DNA of 64,000 nt from Gammaproteobacteria bacterium (GCA_019911805.1 JAIOJV010000016.1:1-64000), one strand, 5' to 3'; positions 1-9,308 are shown, numbered from the stretch's first letter. Made by a program: numbers and translations. Notes: generated by a model not told the origin, from the sequence alone.

Positions 1-44
1 GGGTTCAGGGTATTGACACTCCATCCAGAGGCTCCACACTCCTT

Positions 45-82
45 CCCGAATCCCGAATCCCGAATCCCGAATCCCGAATCCC
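45..82. repeat. CCCGAAT heptamer tandem repeat
   Basis: Five perfect head-to-tail copies of the 7-mer CCCGAAT plus a trailing CCC, ending 20 bp before the lptB start codon. It resembles one arm of the short-period palindromes found elsewhere in the window; a matching opposite arm is not visible and may lie left of the window edge. Confidence 0.9.
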
Positions 83-102
83 AACAACCGAACCCTAAAA
101 TC

Positions 103-828
103 ATGTCCCTACTCCAAGCCACGAACCTCGTCAAACGCTACCAGACCCGCGCCGTCGTCAACGATGTGTCGGTGCAGGTCGGCAGTGGTGAGGTCGTCGG
201 CCTGCTCGGGCCCAACGGCGCCGGCAAGACCACCTGCTTCTACATGATCGTCGGCCTGGTCGGCTGCGACAGTGGCCGCATCCGCCTCGGCGACCGCGAT
301 ATCACGCGCCTGCCCATGCACGCCCGCGCCCGCGCCGGGCTCGGTTATCTACCCCAGGAAGCCTCGGTGTTTCGCAAGCTGAGCGTACGCGACAACATCC
401 TCGCCATCCTCGAGACCCGCGCCGGGCTCACCCGCCAGGACCGTCAGCGCCTGCTCGAGGAACTGCTGCACGAACTGCATATCGACCATCTGATCGACCA
501 GCCCGGCATCAGTCTGTCGGGCGGGGAGCGGCGGCGCGTCGAGATCGCCCGCGCGCTGGCCACGGCACCGCGTTTCATGCTGCTCGACGAACCCTTCGCC
601 GGCGTCGACCCGCTCTCCGTCATCGACATCCAGCGCATCGTGCGGCATCTTACCGACCGTGGCATCGGCGTGCTGATCACCGACCATAACGTACGCGAAA
701 CGCTCGGTATCTGCGGCCGCGCCTACATCCTCAGCGACGGTCGCGTGATCGCCGCCGGGGTGCCGGCGGAACTGCTCGGCAATGAACAGGTGCGCGAGGT
801 TTATCTGGGTCAGGATTTCCGGTTGTGA
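103..828 (+). CDS. lptB: LPS export ABC transporter ATP-binding protein LptB
   Basis: Cytoplasmic ATPase of the LptB2FGC complex, which extracts lipopolysaccharide from the inner membrane and drives it across the periplasm. The 241-residue product has a Walker [10 protein letters not shown] near residues 37-45, the ABC signature [15 protein letters not shown], and Walker [14 protein letters not shown] followed by the switch histidine in LITDHNVRE. The length is typical. The ATG at 103 gives [13 protein letters not shown], the family's normal N terminus; an upstream in-frame start would translate the CCCGAAT repeat and is unlikely. Its position directly before rpoN matches the usual proteobacterial order; lptA and lptC are probably just left of the window. 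Confidence 0.97.
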   Translation: MSLLQATNLVKRYQTRAVVNDVSVQVGSGEVVGLLGPNGAGKTTCFYMIVGLVGCDSGRIRLGDRDITRLPMHARARAGLGYLPQEASVFRKLSVRDNILAILETRAGLTRQDRQRLLEELLHELHIDHLIDQPGISLSGGERRRVEIARALATAPRFMLLDEPFAGVDPLSVIDIQRIVRHLTDRGIGVLITDHNVRETLGICGRAYILSDGRVIAAGVPAELLGNEQVREVYLGQDFRL

Positions 829-846
829 AAAAACCCCGGGAAGCAC

Positions 847-862
847 TGGCACAAATAATGCT
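847..862 (+). promoter_or_regulatory. Sigma-54 type -24/-12 promoter before rpoN
   Basis: TGGCACAAATAATGCT matches the sigma-54 consensus TGGCACG-N4-TTGCW at all but two positions. The invariant GG (848-849) and GC (860-861) are separated by exactly 10 bp. A start site would fall near 873, about 40 bp before the rpoN ATG. This implies autoregulation of rpoN. It is a sequence match only. Confidence 0.55.
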
Positions 863-913
863 TATTGGTTAGAGTTAGACGCTGAGACCGCCATTTGGCA
901 TCCGCCGGAAACT

Positions 914-2410
914 ATGAAGCAATCGATCCAACTCCGTCTCGGCCAGCATCTGACGATGACCCCGCAACTGCAGCAGGCGATCCGACTGCTGCAGTTGTCG
1001 ACGCTGGAGCTGCAGCTCGAGATCCAGCAGGCGCTGGACTCGAACCTGATGTTGGAGGCGGTCGAGTCCGACAACACCGAGGAGCCGCATGGCGCCACCG
1101 CGGCGGAGACCGCCGAGGCAGAGACCGTCGCGGCCGCCGCCCGCGAGGACAGCCACGTCGAACCCAACCCCGAAGCGGATTTCTCCACACCCGAGAAGAT
1201 CCCCGAGGAGCTGGCGGTCGACAGCGACTGGGACGCGATCTACGATTCCGGTGCCACCAGCTACAGCGCGTCGGGTGGCGACGACAACCGTGACTTCTTC
1301 GAAACACACAACGCCGGCGGCGGAACACTCTACGATCACCTCCTGTGGCAGATGGAGCTGACACCCTTCAGCCTCACCGACCGCGCCATCGCCACGATGC
1401 TCATCGACGCCATCAACGACGATGGTTATCTCGGCGCCCCGCTCGAGGAACTCCTGGAGGGTCTGAACAAGGCGAATCCCGAGATCGAACTGGACGAGGT
1501 GGAAGCGGTATTACATCGCATCCAGCACTTCGACCCCGTCGGCGTAGGTGCGCGCAACCTGAACGAATGCCTGGAGATCCAGCTCAAGCAGCTGCCTGGC
1601 GACACGCCCTGGCTGGCCGAGACCCTGAACCTGGTCACGCAGTACCTGGATCTGCTCGGCGCGCGCGATTACACCCAGATCATGCGCCGTATGAAGATCG
1701 ACGAGGGCGGTTTGCAGGACTGCATCACCCTGATTCAGACCTTGAATCCACGGCCCGGCTCGCAGATCTCCGGCCCGCCACCCCAGTACATCGTACCGGA
1801 CGTATTCGTCACCAAACGCAACAGTAAGTGGCGTGTCGACCTGAACCCGGACGCCGCGCCCAAACTGCGTATCAATGCCCAGTACGCCGGGCTGGTGAAA
1901 CGTGCCGACAACAGCGATGACAACAACTATCTGCGTAACCATCTGCAGGAGGCGCGCTGGTTCCTGAAGAGCCTGCAGAGTCGCAACGAGACGCTGCTCA
2001 AGGTCGCCAGCTGCATCGTCGACCGTCAACGGGGCTTCTTCGATTATGGCGAGGAGGCCATGAGGCCACTGGTGCTGCGTGAAGTCGCCGAGGTAGTGGA
2101 GATGCACGAGTCGACCATCTCCCGCGTCACCACCCAGAAATACATGCATACCCCGCGCGGCATCTACGAATTCAAATACTTCTTCTCCAGCCATGTCAGT
2201 ACCGCCGACGGTGGCGAATGCTCAGCGACGGCAATCCGCGCTATGATCCGGAAACTCGTCGCCGAGGAGCTGCCGACCAAGCCGCTCAGCGACAGCAAGA
2301 TCGCCGACCTGCTCGGCAAGGATGGCATTCAGGTAGCGCGCCGCACCATCGCCAAATACCGCGAGGCGTTGGCGATTCCGCCATCCAACGAACGCAAGCG
2401 GCTGAGCTGA
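914..2410 (+). CDS. rpoN: RNA polymerase sigma-54 factor
   Basis: Alternative sigma factor that recognises -24/-12 promoters and needs AAA+ activators. The 498-residue product starts [23 protein letters not shown], the glutamine- and leucine-rich region I. An acidic region II follows (about residues 60-130). The C-terminal DNA-binding domain contains the RpoN box [10 protein letters not shown] close to the end. The ATG at 914 was chosen because it gives the conserved N terminus. The gene sits between lptB and hpf, the classic order, and heads a cluster of PTS regulators. A sigma-54 type promoter lies directly upstream. Confidence 0.97.
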   Translation: MKQSIQLRLGQHLTMTPQLQQAIRLLQLSTLELQLEIQQALDSNLMLEAVESDNTEEPHGATAAETAEAETVAAAAREDSHVEPNPEADFSTPEKIPEELAVDSDWDAIYDSGATSYSASGGDDNRDFFETHNAGGGTLYDHLLWQMELTPFSLTDRAIATMLIDAINDDGYLGAPLEELLEGLNKANPEIELDEVEAVLHRIQHFDPVGVGARNLNECLEIQLKQLPGDTPWLAETLNLVTQYLDLLGARDYTQIMRRMKIDEGGLQDCITLIQTLNPRPGSQISGPPPQYIVPDVFVTKRNSKWRVDLNPDAAPKLRINAQYAGLVKRADNSDDNNYLRNHLQEARWFLKSLQSRNETLLKVASCIVDRQRGFFDYGEEAMRPLVLREVAEVVEMHESTISRVTTQKYMHTPRGIYEFKYFFSSHVSTADGGECSATAIRAMIRKLVAEELPTKPLSDSKIADLLGKDGIQVARRTIAKYREALAIPPSNERKRLS

Positions 2411-2441
2411 CCCAGGTTACACCCACTCCAGGAGTAGCAAC

Positions 2442-2765
2442 ATGCAAATCATCATTTCCGGCCACCATATCGACATCACCGACGCGCTGCGCGACTATGT
2501 CAACACGAAGATGGAACGGCTGGAACGACGGTTCGACAATGTCACCGACGTCCATGTGGTGCTGAGCGTCGAGAAGCTGCGCCAGAAGGCCGATGCGACG
2601 GCACACGTGTCGGGGGGCAAGCTGTACGCGGAAACCATCGACGAAGACATGTATGCGGCCATCGACGCCCTGGTCGACAAACTCGACCGGCAACTGAAGA
2701 AGTACAAGGAAAAGCTCACCGACCACCATCGCAGCGAAGGCTCACTCAAGAATCAGGACGTCTGA
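2442..2765 (+). CDS. hpf: Ribosome hibernation-promoting factor, short form
   Basis: A 107-residue protein starting MQIIISGHHIDITDALRDYV, which aligns with the short HPF/RaiA family that binds the 30S subunit in stationary phase and promotes 100S dimers. It lacks the C-terminal dimerisation domain of long HPF. GGAG eight bases before the ATG supports the start. It lies 31 bp after rpoN, its standard partner. Confidence 0.95.
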   Translation: MQIIISGHHIDITDALRDYVNTKMERLERRFDNVTDVHVVLSVEKLRQKADATAHVSGGKLYAETIDEDMYAAIDALVDKLDRQLKKYKEKLTDHHRSEGSLKNQDV

Positions 2766-2808
2766 ACCCGACATGCTGCCCGGTCGGGCGACGAGGGATA
2801 GACCCACG

Positions 2809-3279
2809 ATGCACATCTCCAGCCTCCTCACCCCGGAACGGGTTGTCCTCTGCCGGGACCTGTCGAGTAAGAAGCGTGTTTTGGAACAACTCAGCCAGCT
2901 GCTGGCCGCGTCCGCGCCCAACGTCACGGCCGAGGAGATCTTTGACGGCCTCATCGCCCGCGAGCGCCTGGGCAGCACCGGCCTGGGCCAGGGCGTCGCC
3001 ATCCCCCACGGCCGCATGAGCGGCCTGGCGGAGCCACTGGGCGCCTTCATGCGCCTGGAGGCGGGTATCGATTTCGATGCCAGCGACAGCAAGCCCGTAG
3101 ACCTGGTCTTCGGCCTGCTGGTGCCGGCGGAATCCACCGACGAGCACCTGCAATTACTGGCGCAGCTGGCGCAGATGTTCAGCGAAGCATCCTTCTGTGC
3201 GCAGCTGCGGGAGGCACACGATGAGCAGCGGCTGTACGAGCTGCTGCAACACTGGGAACCCGACCGCAAACTCGCATGA
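2809..3279 (+). CDS. ptsN: Nitrogen-PTS phosphocarrier EIIA-Ntr
   Basis: A 156-residue PTS EIIA domain of the fructose/nitrogen type. The phosphoacceptor is His67 in GVAIPHGRM. EIIA-Ntr is a regulatory output of the PTS rather than a sugar transporter. The ATG at 2809 (MHISSLLTPERV) is preferred over an in-frame ATG at 2773 because GAGGGA lies about 10 bases upstream and the N terminus matches the family. Its stop overlaps the hprK start in an ATGA arrangement, implying translational coupling. Confidence 0.95.
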   Translation: MHISSLLTPERVVLCRDLSSKKRVLEQLSQLLAASAPNVTAEEIFDGLIARERLGSTGLGQGVAIPHGRMSGLAEPLGAFMRLEAGIDFDASDSKPVDLVFGLLVPAESTDEHLQLLAQLAQMFSEASFCAQLREAHDEQRLYELLQHWEPDRKLA

Positions 3280-4226
3280 GCGAACCGCTCACCACCACCA
3301 CGCTATTCGATGCCCTGCAGTCCAAGCTGCTGCTGGAATGGGCGGCAGGCGAAGGCGGCCATGGGCGTGGTATTCGTTACCAGCCCGACGATGAACGCTC
3401 CCGCGTATCGCTGGTCGGTCACCTCAACTTCATCCATCCGCACCACATCCAGGTGCTCGGTGAGGCCGAGCTGAACTACCTCGATGGCCTGCGCACCAAT
3501 TCCCGCAAGGACACCATCAAACAGCTGTTCGCCGACACCACGGACCTCGTCGTGTTGTGTGAGGATCAGCCGCTGCCCGACGACCTGCGCGCACCCGCCG
3601 ATGCGGCCGGTATCCCGGTCTGGCGCTCGCCCGTGCCGAGTCAGGAATTGATCACCCAGATCCAGTACTACCACGGTGGACTGTACGCCCAGCGCGCCAC
3701 GCTGCACGGGGTGTTCATGGAAGTCATGGGTATCGGCGTGCTCATCACCGGCGACCCGAGCATCGGCAAGAGCGAACTGGCGCTGGAACTGGTCAGCCGG
3801 GGCCACCGCCTGATCGCCGACGACATTCCCGAGTTTGCCCGTATCGCCCCCGACCTGCTGGCGGGCAGCTGCCCGGAGCTGCTGCGCGATTTTCTGGAGG
3901 TGCGCGGCCTCGGTATCCTGAACATCCGCGCGTTGTTTGGTGACAGCGCCATCAAACAGAGCAAGTATCTGCGCCTCATCATCCATCTGCAGAAGATGTC
4001 GGAACAGGACATCCGCGGTATCGACCGCCTGCGCGGCAACCGGCGCGCCCGCGAGGCCCTTGGCGTGGAGATACCCGAGGTCACCCTGCCCGTCGCACCC
4101 GGCCGCAACCTGGCGGTGCTGGTGGAAGCGGCCGCGCGTACCCACATCCTGGCCATGAAAGGGTATGATGCCAGCCAGGTGTTCATCGAACGGCAACAGA
4201 AACAGATCGAAAAGAATGCGTTATGA
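3276..4226 (+). CDS. hprK: HPr kinase/phosphorylase
   Basis: Bifunctional enzyme that phosphorylates and dephosphorylates Ser46 of HPr, controlling PTS flux by energy state. The 316-residue protein has an N-terminal HPr_K_N domain and a C-terminal catalytic domain. Landmarks are the histidine in TLHGV, the P-loop GDPSIGKSELALEL, the acidic pair in LIADD, the RGLGILNIRALFG motif, and the basic loop near RLRGNRRAREALGVE. The P-loop departs slightly from the usual GxSGxGKS but keeps GxxxxGKS. It overlaps ptsN upstream and rapZ downstream by 4 bp each. The downstream HPr retains Ser46, so the switch looks intact. Confidence 0.95.
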   Translation: MSEPLTTTTLFDALQSKLLLEWAAGEGGHGRGIRYQPDDERSRVSLVGHLNFIHPHHIQVLGEAELNYLDGLRTNSRKDTIKQLFADTTDLVVLCEDQPLPDDLRAPADAAGIPVWRSPVPSQELITQIQYYHGGLYAQRATLHGVFMEVMGIGVLITGDPSIGKSELALELVSRGHRLIADDIPEFARIAPDLLAGSCPELLRDFLEVRGLGILNIRALFGDSAIKQSKYLRLIIHLQKMSEQDIRGIDRLRGNRRAREALGVEIPEVTLPVAPGRNLAVLVEAAARTHILAMKGYDASQVFIERQQKQIEKNAL

Positions 4227-5080
4227 GACTGGTGATCGTCAGCGGCCTGTCGGGGTCTGGCAAGAGCGTGGCCCTGCACACACTCGAAGATCTGGGCTAT
4301 TACTGCATCGACAACCTCCCCATCGGCCTGCTCGAGCCCTTCGCCCAGCAGCTGCTGGATAGCCCATCACCGAACCCGGACAATGCGGCGGTCGGTATCG
4401 ATGCACGCAACCAGTCCACCGAGCTGCAGCATTTTCCACAGATCGTGCGACGCCTGCGCGAGCGCGGCATCCACTGCGAGATCGTGTACCTGCAGGCCGA
4501 TGACGAGACGCTGCTCAAGCGTTTCAGCGAGACCCGCCGCAAGCATCCGCTGAGCGGGCCCGACGTCCCGCTGGCCGATGCCATCCGCCAGGAGCGCTCG
4601 CTACTGGAGCCGATCTCGGCCAACGCCTCACTGCACATCGACACCACCCATACACATATCCACCAGTTACGTGACCTGGTGCAGGAGCGGGTGGCCGGCA
4701 AGACCACCGGCACCCTGTCGCTGCTGTTCAAATCGTTCGGCTTCAAACACGGCGTCCCGGAGGATGCGGACTTCGTCTTCGACGTGCGCTGCCTGCCCAA
4801 TCCGCATTGGGACGCCCGTCTGCGGCCACAGACGGGGCTGGATGCGGACGTGGTGGAATACCTTGATGCACAACCCATGGTCGACACGATGTTCGACTCC
4901 ATCCACGATTTTCTCGACACCTGGATACCGTACTTCGAGCGCGAGAACCGCAGCTATCTCACCGTCGCGCTTGGCTGCACCGGTGGTCAGCACCGCTCCG
5001 TGTACCTGGCGCGCCGCCTGGGTGAGCATTTCCGCGCACGCCACCCGTCGGTACTGGTGCGCCACCGGGAGCTGTCATGA
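4223..5080 (+). CDS. rapZ: RNase adapter protein RapZ
   Basis: A 285-residue P-loop protein starting MRLVIVSGLSGSGKS. In enteric bacteria RapZ binds the sRNA GlmZ and presents it to RNase E, linking glucosamine-6-phosphate levels to GlmS synthesis. The Walker A (residues 8-15), the DLGYYCIDNLP motif and the C-terminal YLTVALGCTGGQHRSV region are all present. It is coupled to hprK by a 4-bp overlap and to the next PTS gene by another. Whether GlmZ-type RNAs exist here cannot be seen. Confidence 0.95.
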   Translation: MRLVIVSGLSGSGKSVALHTLEDLGYYCIDNLPIGLLEPFAQQLLDSPSPNPDNAAVGIDARNQSTELQHFPQIVRRLRERGIHCEIVYLQADDETLLKRFSETRRKHPLSGPDVPLADAIRQERSLLEPISANASLHIDTTHTHIHQLRDLVQERVAGKTTGTLSLLFKSFGFKHGVPEDADFVFDVRCLPNPHWDARLRPQTGLDADVVEYLDAQPMVDTMFDSIHDFLDTWIPYFERENRSYLTVALGCTGGQHRSVYLARRLGEHFRARHPSVLVRHRELS

Positions 5081-5481
5081 GCGTCGGCCTGCTGATCGTC
5101 ACCCACGGACGGCTCGGCGACGACCTGCTGAACACCGCCACCCAGATGCTGGGCGTCTGCCCGCTGGCGACCGCGGTGCTGCCAGTGACCTTCGACTGCG
5201 ACCCCGAGGCCACCCTGCAGAAGGCCGAACAGCTGGTGGAAAAACTCAACGGCCACGGCCACGGCGTACTGATCCTGACCGACATCTACGGTTCCACGCC
5301 CAGCAACATCATCAACCGCCTGCATGACCACTACCCGGTGCAGATCGTCGCCGGCATCAACGTGCCTATGCTGGTGCGGGTGTTGAACTATCCACGTCTG
5401 AACCTGGACGAATTGACCGCCAAGGCATTGAGCGGTGGCCGTGATGGCATCGTGCTGTGCAAACCGGCAACCGGACTCTGA
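5077..5481 (+). CDS. PTS EIIA component, mannose/fructose family
   Basis: A 134-residue EIIA-Man type domain. The phosphoacceptor histidine is in LLIVTHGRLG, close to the N terminus. No EIIB, EIIC or EIID of the mannose family is nearby, so it probably receives phosphate from the downstream HPr as a regulatory sink rather than feeding a transporter. It overlaps rapZ by 4 bp and is followed at once by HPr. Confidence 0.92.
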   Translation: MSVGLLIVTHGRLGDDLLNTATQMLGVCPLATAVLPVTFDCDPEATLQKAEQLVEKLNGHGHGVLILTDIYGSTPSNIINRLHDHYPVQIVAGINVPMLVRVLNYPRLNLDELTAKALSGGRDGIVLCKPATGL

Positions 5482-5482
5482 G

Positions 5483-5752
5483 ATGCAGCAAAAAGACATT
5501 GTCATCATCAACAAGCTCGGCCTGCACGCGCGCGCGGCAGCCAAGTTCGTGACCCTGGCATCACAGTTCGAGAGTACCGTCGAGGTCGCACGCAACGGCC
5601 AGACGGTCAATGGCAAGAGCATCATGGGCGTGATGATGCTCGCCGCCTCCAAGGGCACGACACTGACGGTATCGACCGAGGGCCTGGACGAGGCGGAGGC
5701 CCTGCAGCAGCTCGAGGCACTCATCCTGGATCGCTTCCAGGAGGGGGAGTGA
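5483..5752 (+). CDS. Phosphocarrier protein HPr
   Basis: An 89-residue HPr. His15 in NKLGLHARAA is the EI-dependent phosphorylation site. Ser46 in NGKSIMGVMML sits exactly where HprK acts in other bacteria. The start at 5483 is one base after the EIIA-Man stop and gives MQQKDIVIINKLG. The gene lies in the hprK-rapZ-EIIA-HPr-EI row that forms the regulatory PTS. It could be named ptsH or npr. A large palindromic repeat follows the stop. Confidence 0.95.
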   Translation: MQQKDIVIINKLGLHARAAAKFVTLASQFESTVEVARNGQTVNGKSIMGVMMLAASKGTTLTVSTEGLDEAEALQQLEALILDRFQEGE

Positions 5753-5754
5753 GG

Positions 5755-6044
5755 GGGCGTGAGGCGTGAGGTGTTAGGCGTTAGGAGCGAGGAGTGAGGC
5801 GTTAGGAGTGAGGAGAAAAGATCTTAGCCACGGAAACACACGGAAAAGCACGGAAGAAATTTATTGTCAAAACCGGCAGCCCCGATAGAGTGGGACGATA
5901 ACCCGAGCAGGAGCCTGTAAGAGCCAAGGCTCCAAAATACCTCAGGTTTTCCGCCATAATAGACATTTCGTGTTTTTCCGTGTGCTTCCGTGGCTAAGAT
6001 CTTTTCTCCTCACCCCTCACTCCTCACGCCTCACGCCTGACGAG
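5755..6044. repeat. Compound palindrome, GTGAGGC and CACGGAAA arms
   Basis: This fills the 320-bp gap between HPr and EI. The left side is a GTGAGGC/GTTAGGAG run (5755-5814) followed by a CACGGAAA run; the right side is the mirror image. The best arms are 5808-5855 and 5967-6013, nearly perfect over 47 bp with one indel, around a 111-bp spacer. The spacer contains a small GGAGCC/GGCTCC hairpin near 5910-5933. It could fold into a long hairpin in the operon mRNA. Confidence 0.9.
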
Positions 6045-6073
6045 GCCATTCGACAGGAGATTGGCGAGACACC

Positions 6074-7825
6074 ATGGCCGTCCAGCTCACTGGTATCGGG
6101 GTATCGCGCGGCATTGTCATCGGCAAGGCCCACACGCTGCTGCGTGGCGAGTTGGAGGTGTTGGAATATTCCATCCCGAAGGAGCTGCTGGACGACGAGG
6201 TGGCGCGCTTCCGCCGCGCCCTGGAGATCGCCCGCGGCCAACTGCGCGCCATCCGCGAACGTGTCCCGCCCAATACGCGTGCCGACATCGTCGAGTTCAT
6301 CGACACACACATCCTGATGCTCGAGGATTCGACCCTCACCGTCGCACCCGAGCACCTCATCCAGTCACTGCAGTGCAATGCCGAATGGGCGCTCAAACTG
6401 CAGCGCGATGCCCTGGCGCAGGTCTTCGAGGAGATGGACGATGCCTATCTGCGCACGCGCAAGGACGATATCGATCACGTAGTCTCGCGCCTGCAGCGCA
6501 TCCTGATCCATGAGTACCAGGGACCGGAACACGAGGACATCGTCGACGGGCGGCTGAACGGGCGGATCCTGCTGGCCGACGATCTCACACCCGCCGACGC
6601 CGTACTCATGCAGCATCAGGGCATCGCCGCCTTCGTCACCGAGTACGGTGGGCCGCTGTCGCATACCGCCATCATTGCCCGCAGCCTGCGTGTCCCCACC
6701 GTCGTCGGCGTACGCCACGTGCGTCGCTACCTGAAAGACGACGAACTCATCATCGTCGATGGGCAGCGCGGTATCATCATCGCTGGCGCCGATGCGGCCC
6801 TGCTGGCCCAGTACCGGGCGCTGCAGGCCGAGGAGCAGCGCCAGCAACGTGCCCTGAAGCAGCTCAAGGGCACGGCGGCCGTCACCCGCAACCGTGTCGC
6901 CATCCGGTTGCAGGCCAATATCGAACTGCCCGAGGACGTCCAGGCGGTGCTGGCGGCCGGCGCCGAAGGGGTGGGCCTGTACCGCACCGAATTTCTGTTC
7001 ATGAACCGCGTGGACACGCCCGACGAATCCGAGCAGCTGGACGCCTACACGGCAGTGATCCGCCAGCTCGATGGCCTGCCACTGACCATCCGCACCCTGG
7101 ACCTGGGCGCCGACAAGGAGGTCGACGGCGGCAACCCGATCGGCCGTCCGTGTACCAACCCCGCGCTGGGGCTGCGCGCCATCCGCCTGTGTCTGCACAA
7201 TCCCAGCCTGTTCCGGCCGCAACTGCGCGCCATCCTGCGCGCCTCGGCGCTGGGACCGACGCGCCTGATGGTCCCCATGCTGTCCAACGCCCAGGAAGTG
7301 CTGCAGGTGCTGGAACTGATCGCCGAGACCCGGCGCGAACTCGACGTCGAGGGACTGGCCTATGACCCCACCATGCCCATCGGCGGCATGATCGAGGTGC
7401 CGGCCGCGGCGCTGTCCGCCGATTTTTTTGCCCACAAACTGGATTTCCTGTCCATCGGTACCAACGACCTGATCCAGTATACGTTGGCCATCGACCGCAC
7501 CGACGACGAGGTGAACTATCTCTACGACCCGCTGCATCCGGCGGTGCTCAGCCTCATCCACCGGGTCATCGAGGCCGGCAGCCGCGCCGGCATCCCGGTA
7601 TCGATGTGCGGCGAGATGGCCGGCGACCCGCGCTATACCCGCCTCCTGCTCGGACTGGGGCTGCGTGACTTCAGTATGCTGCCGGCGACACTGTTGGAGG
7701 TGAAGCACATCGTCAATGGCAGCGACACCGAACAGCTCGGTCTGCTGACCATGAGGTTGCTCAAGGAACACGAGCCCGCGCACATCGCGGCGCTCCTCGA
7801 GCGCGTCAACGCGGCCAGCACCTGA
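6074..7825 (+). CDS. ptsI: Phosphoenolpyruvate-protein phosphotransferase (Enzyme I)
   Basis: Transfers phosphate from PEP to HPr. The 583-residue protein has an N-terminal HPr-binding helical domain, a swivelling domain with the phospho-histidine at about residue 197 in GGPLSHTAIIARS, and a C-terminal PEP-binding barrel with YRTEFLFM, SIGTNDLIQYT and VSMCGEMAGDP. It lacks the N-terminal GAF domain of PtsP, so it is an ordinary EI. The long repeat region separates it from HPr by 320 bp. Confidence 0.95.
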   Translation: MAVQLTGIGVSRGIVIGKAHTLLRGELEVLEYSIPKELLDDEVARFRRALEIARGQLRAIRERVPPNTRADIVEFIDTHILMLEDSTLTVAPEHLIQSLQCNAEWALKLQRDALAQVFEEMDDAYLRTRKDDIDHVVSRLQRILIHEYQGPEHEDIVDGRLNGRILLADDLTPADAVLMQHQGIAAFVTEYGGPLSHTAIIARSLRVPTVVGVRHVRRYLKDDELIIVDGQRGIIIAGADAALLAQYRALQAEEQRQQRALKQLKGTAAVTRNRVAIRLQANIELPEDVQAVLAAGAEGVGLYRTEFLFMNRVDTPDESEQLDAYTAVIRQLDGLPLTIRTLDLGADKEVDGGNPIGRPCTNPALGLRAIRLCLHNPSLFRPQLRAILRASALGPTRLMVPMLSNAQEVLQVLELIAETRRELDVEGLAYDPTMPIGGMIEVPAAALSADFFAHKLDFLSIGTNDLIQYTLAIDRTDDEVNYLYDPLHPAVLSLIHRVIEAGSRAGIPVSMCGEMAGDPRYTRLLLGLGLRDFSMLPATLLEVKHIVNGSDTEQLGLLTMRLLKEHEPAHIAALLERVNAAST

Positions 7826-7880
7826 GCTGCACCCCACCGTCGTCGGGGCGGCCACGCAGGCAAGATTCCCGCAGCATTTT

Positions 7881-7909
7881 TTTACCGCACTATAGCCGCC
7901 TGTTACACT
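7881..7909 (+). promoter_or_regulatory. Candidate sigma-70 promoter for mgtE
   Basis: TTTACC (7881-7886) and TACACT (7904-7909) each match the consensus hexamers at four of six positions and are 17 bp apart. The predicted start near 7916 is 31 bp before the mgtE ATG. Confidence 0.35.
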
Positions 7910-7946
7910 GCGCGTGATTGCTCATGTCCGCCCCTCGAGGACACCC

Positions 7947-9308
7947 ATGGCCGACGCCGACACCGAACAGCACCGTACTCAGAGCCGCCTGGAGATCCTG
8001 TCCGAGGCGCTTGCCTCGGGTGCGGCCGGCAAGGTACGCCGGCTGATGCACAACCTGCACCCGGCGGAGATCGGCGATCTGCTCGAATCCCTGCCGCTGA
8101 AACCCCGCATCATTCTCTGGGAACTGGTCGACCCGGAGGACCGTGGCGAGGTATTGCTGCACGTCAACGATGAGGTCCGCGGCGGCCTGATCCGGGAGAT
8201 GGAGCCGGGCGAGCTGGTCGCCATGACCGAAGGCCTGGACACCGACGACCTGGCCGACCTGCTCGCCGACCTGCCCGGTGCCGTGATCCACGAAGTGCTG
8301 CGGGCCATGGACCTGCAGAACCGCCACCGCCTGGAGGCGGTGCTGTCCTATCCAGAGGACACCGCCGGCGGCATGATGAACATCGACACGGTGACGGTGC
8401 GCGCCGATGTGTCGCTGGACGTGGTGCTGCGCTATCTGCGCCTGCGCGGCAACATCCCCGATCTCACCGACAGCCTGATGGTGGTGAGCCGCTACGACAA
8501 GTACCTCGGCCTGCTGCCGCTGACCACACTGCTCACCAGTGATCCGGACAAGACCGTCGCCGAGGTCATGGACCGTGAGGTCGAGGGCATCCGCGCCGAT
8601 CTGCCGGACGCCGAGGTCGCCAAGATCTTCCAGGACCGCGACCTGATCTCCGCGCCGGTGGTCGACGACACCGGCAAGCTGCTCGGCCGCATCACCATCG
8701 ACGACGTTGTCGACGTCATCCGCGACGAGGCCGACCACTCCCTGATGAGCATGGCCGGTCTGGACGAGGAGGACGACATGTTCGCGCCGGTGTTCTCCAC
8801 CATGCGACGCCGCTCCCTGTGGCTGGCCCTCAACCTGGTCACGGCCTTCGTGGTGTCATCGGTGGTGGGACAATTCGAAGGCACGATCGAGAAGGTGGTG
8901 GCACTGGCCGTGCTGATGCCGGTGGTGGCGAGCATGGGCGGCATCGCCGGCAGCCAGACGTTGATGCTGGTGATCCGCGGGTTGGCGCTCGGCCGCTTGA
9001 GCGATGCCAACACCCGTCACCTGTTCGTCAAGGAATCCAGCGTCGGCCTGCTCAACGGTGCCGTAGTGGCGATGGTAGTCGCAGGCGTCACCATCTTGTG
9101 GTTCCATGATGTACGCATCGGTGTCATCGTCGGTTCGGCCATGATCATCAACCTGCTGGCCGGGGCGGTGGCCGGTGTGGCCATCCCGCTGGCACAACGC
9201 CGTATGGGCATCGATCCCGCACTCGCCGGCGGCGTGATGCTCACCACCGTCACCGACGTGGTCGGCTTCATGACGCTGCTGGGACTCGGCACCCTGTTTC
9301 TGCTGTAG
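7947..9308 (+). CDS. mgtE: Magnesium transporter MgtE
   Basis: A 453-residue MgtE-family Mg2+ channel. It has an N-terminal helical superhelical domain (about 1-130), a CBS pair (about 135-255) and about five transmembrane helices (about 285-453) with the conserved PVVASMGGIAGSQTL segment. Length and layout are typical. The ATG at 7947, with GAGG upstream, is preferred over an in-frame GTG at 7914. Its last 41 bp overlap the convergent LplA-DUF116 gene. Confidence 0.96.
   Translation: MADADTEQHRTQSRLEILSEALASGAAGKVRRLMHNLHPAEIGDLLESLPLKPRIILWELVDPEDRGEVLLHVNDEVRGGLIREMEPGELVAMTEGLDTDDLADLLADLPGAVIHEVLRAMDLQNRHRLEAVLSYPEDTAGGMMNIDTVTVRADVSLDVVLRYLRLRGNIPDLTDSLMVVSRYDKYLGLLPLTTLLTSDPDKTVAEVMDREVEGIRADLPDAEVAKIFQDRDLISAPVVDDTGKLLGRITIDDVVDVIRDEADHSLMSMAGLDEEDDMFAPVFSTMRRRSLWLALNLVTAFVVSSVVGQFEGTIEKVVALAVLMPVVASMGGIAGSQTLMLVIRGLALGRLSDANTRHLFVKESSVGLLNGAVVAMVVAGVTILWFHDVRIGVIVGSAMIINLLAGAVAGVAIPLAQRRMGIDPALAGGVMLTTVTDVVGFMTLLGLGTLFLL

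Noticed and set aside
5910-5933. GGAGCC/GGCTCC hairpin after HPr as an intrinsic terminator
   Set aside because: No T tract follows, and EI downstream likely needs read-through.
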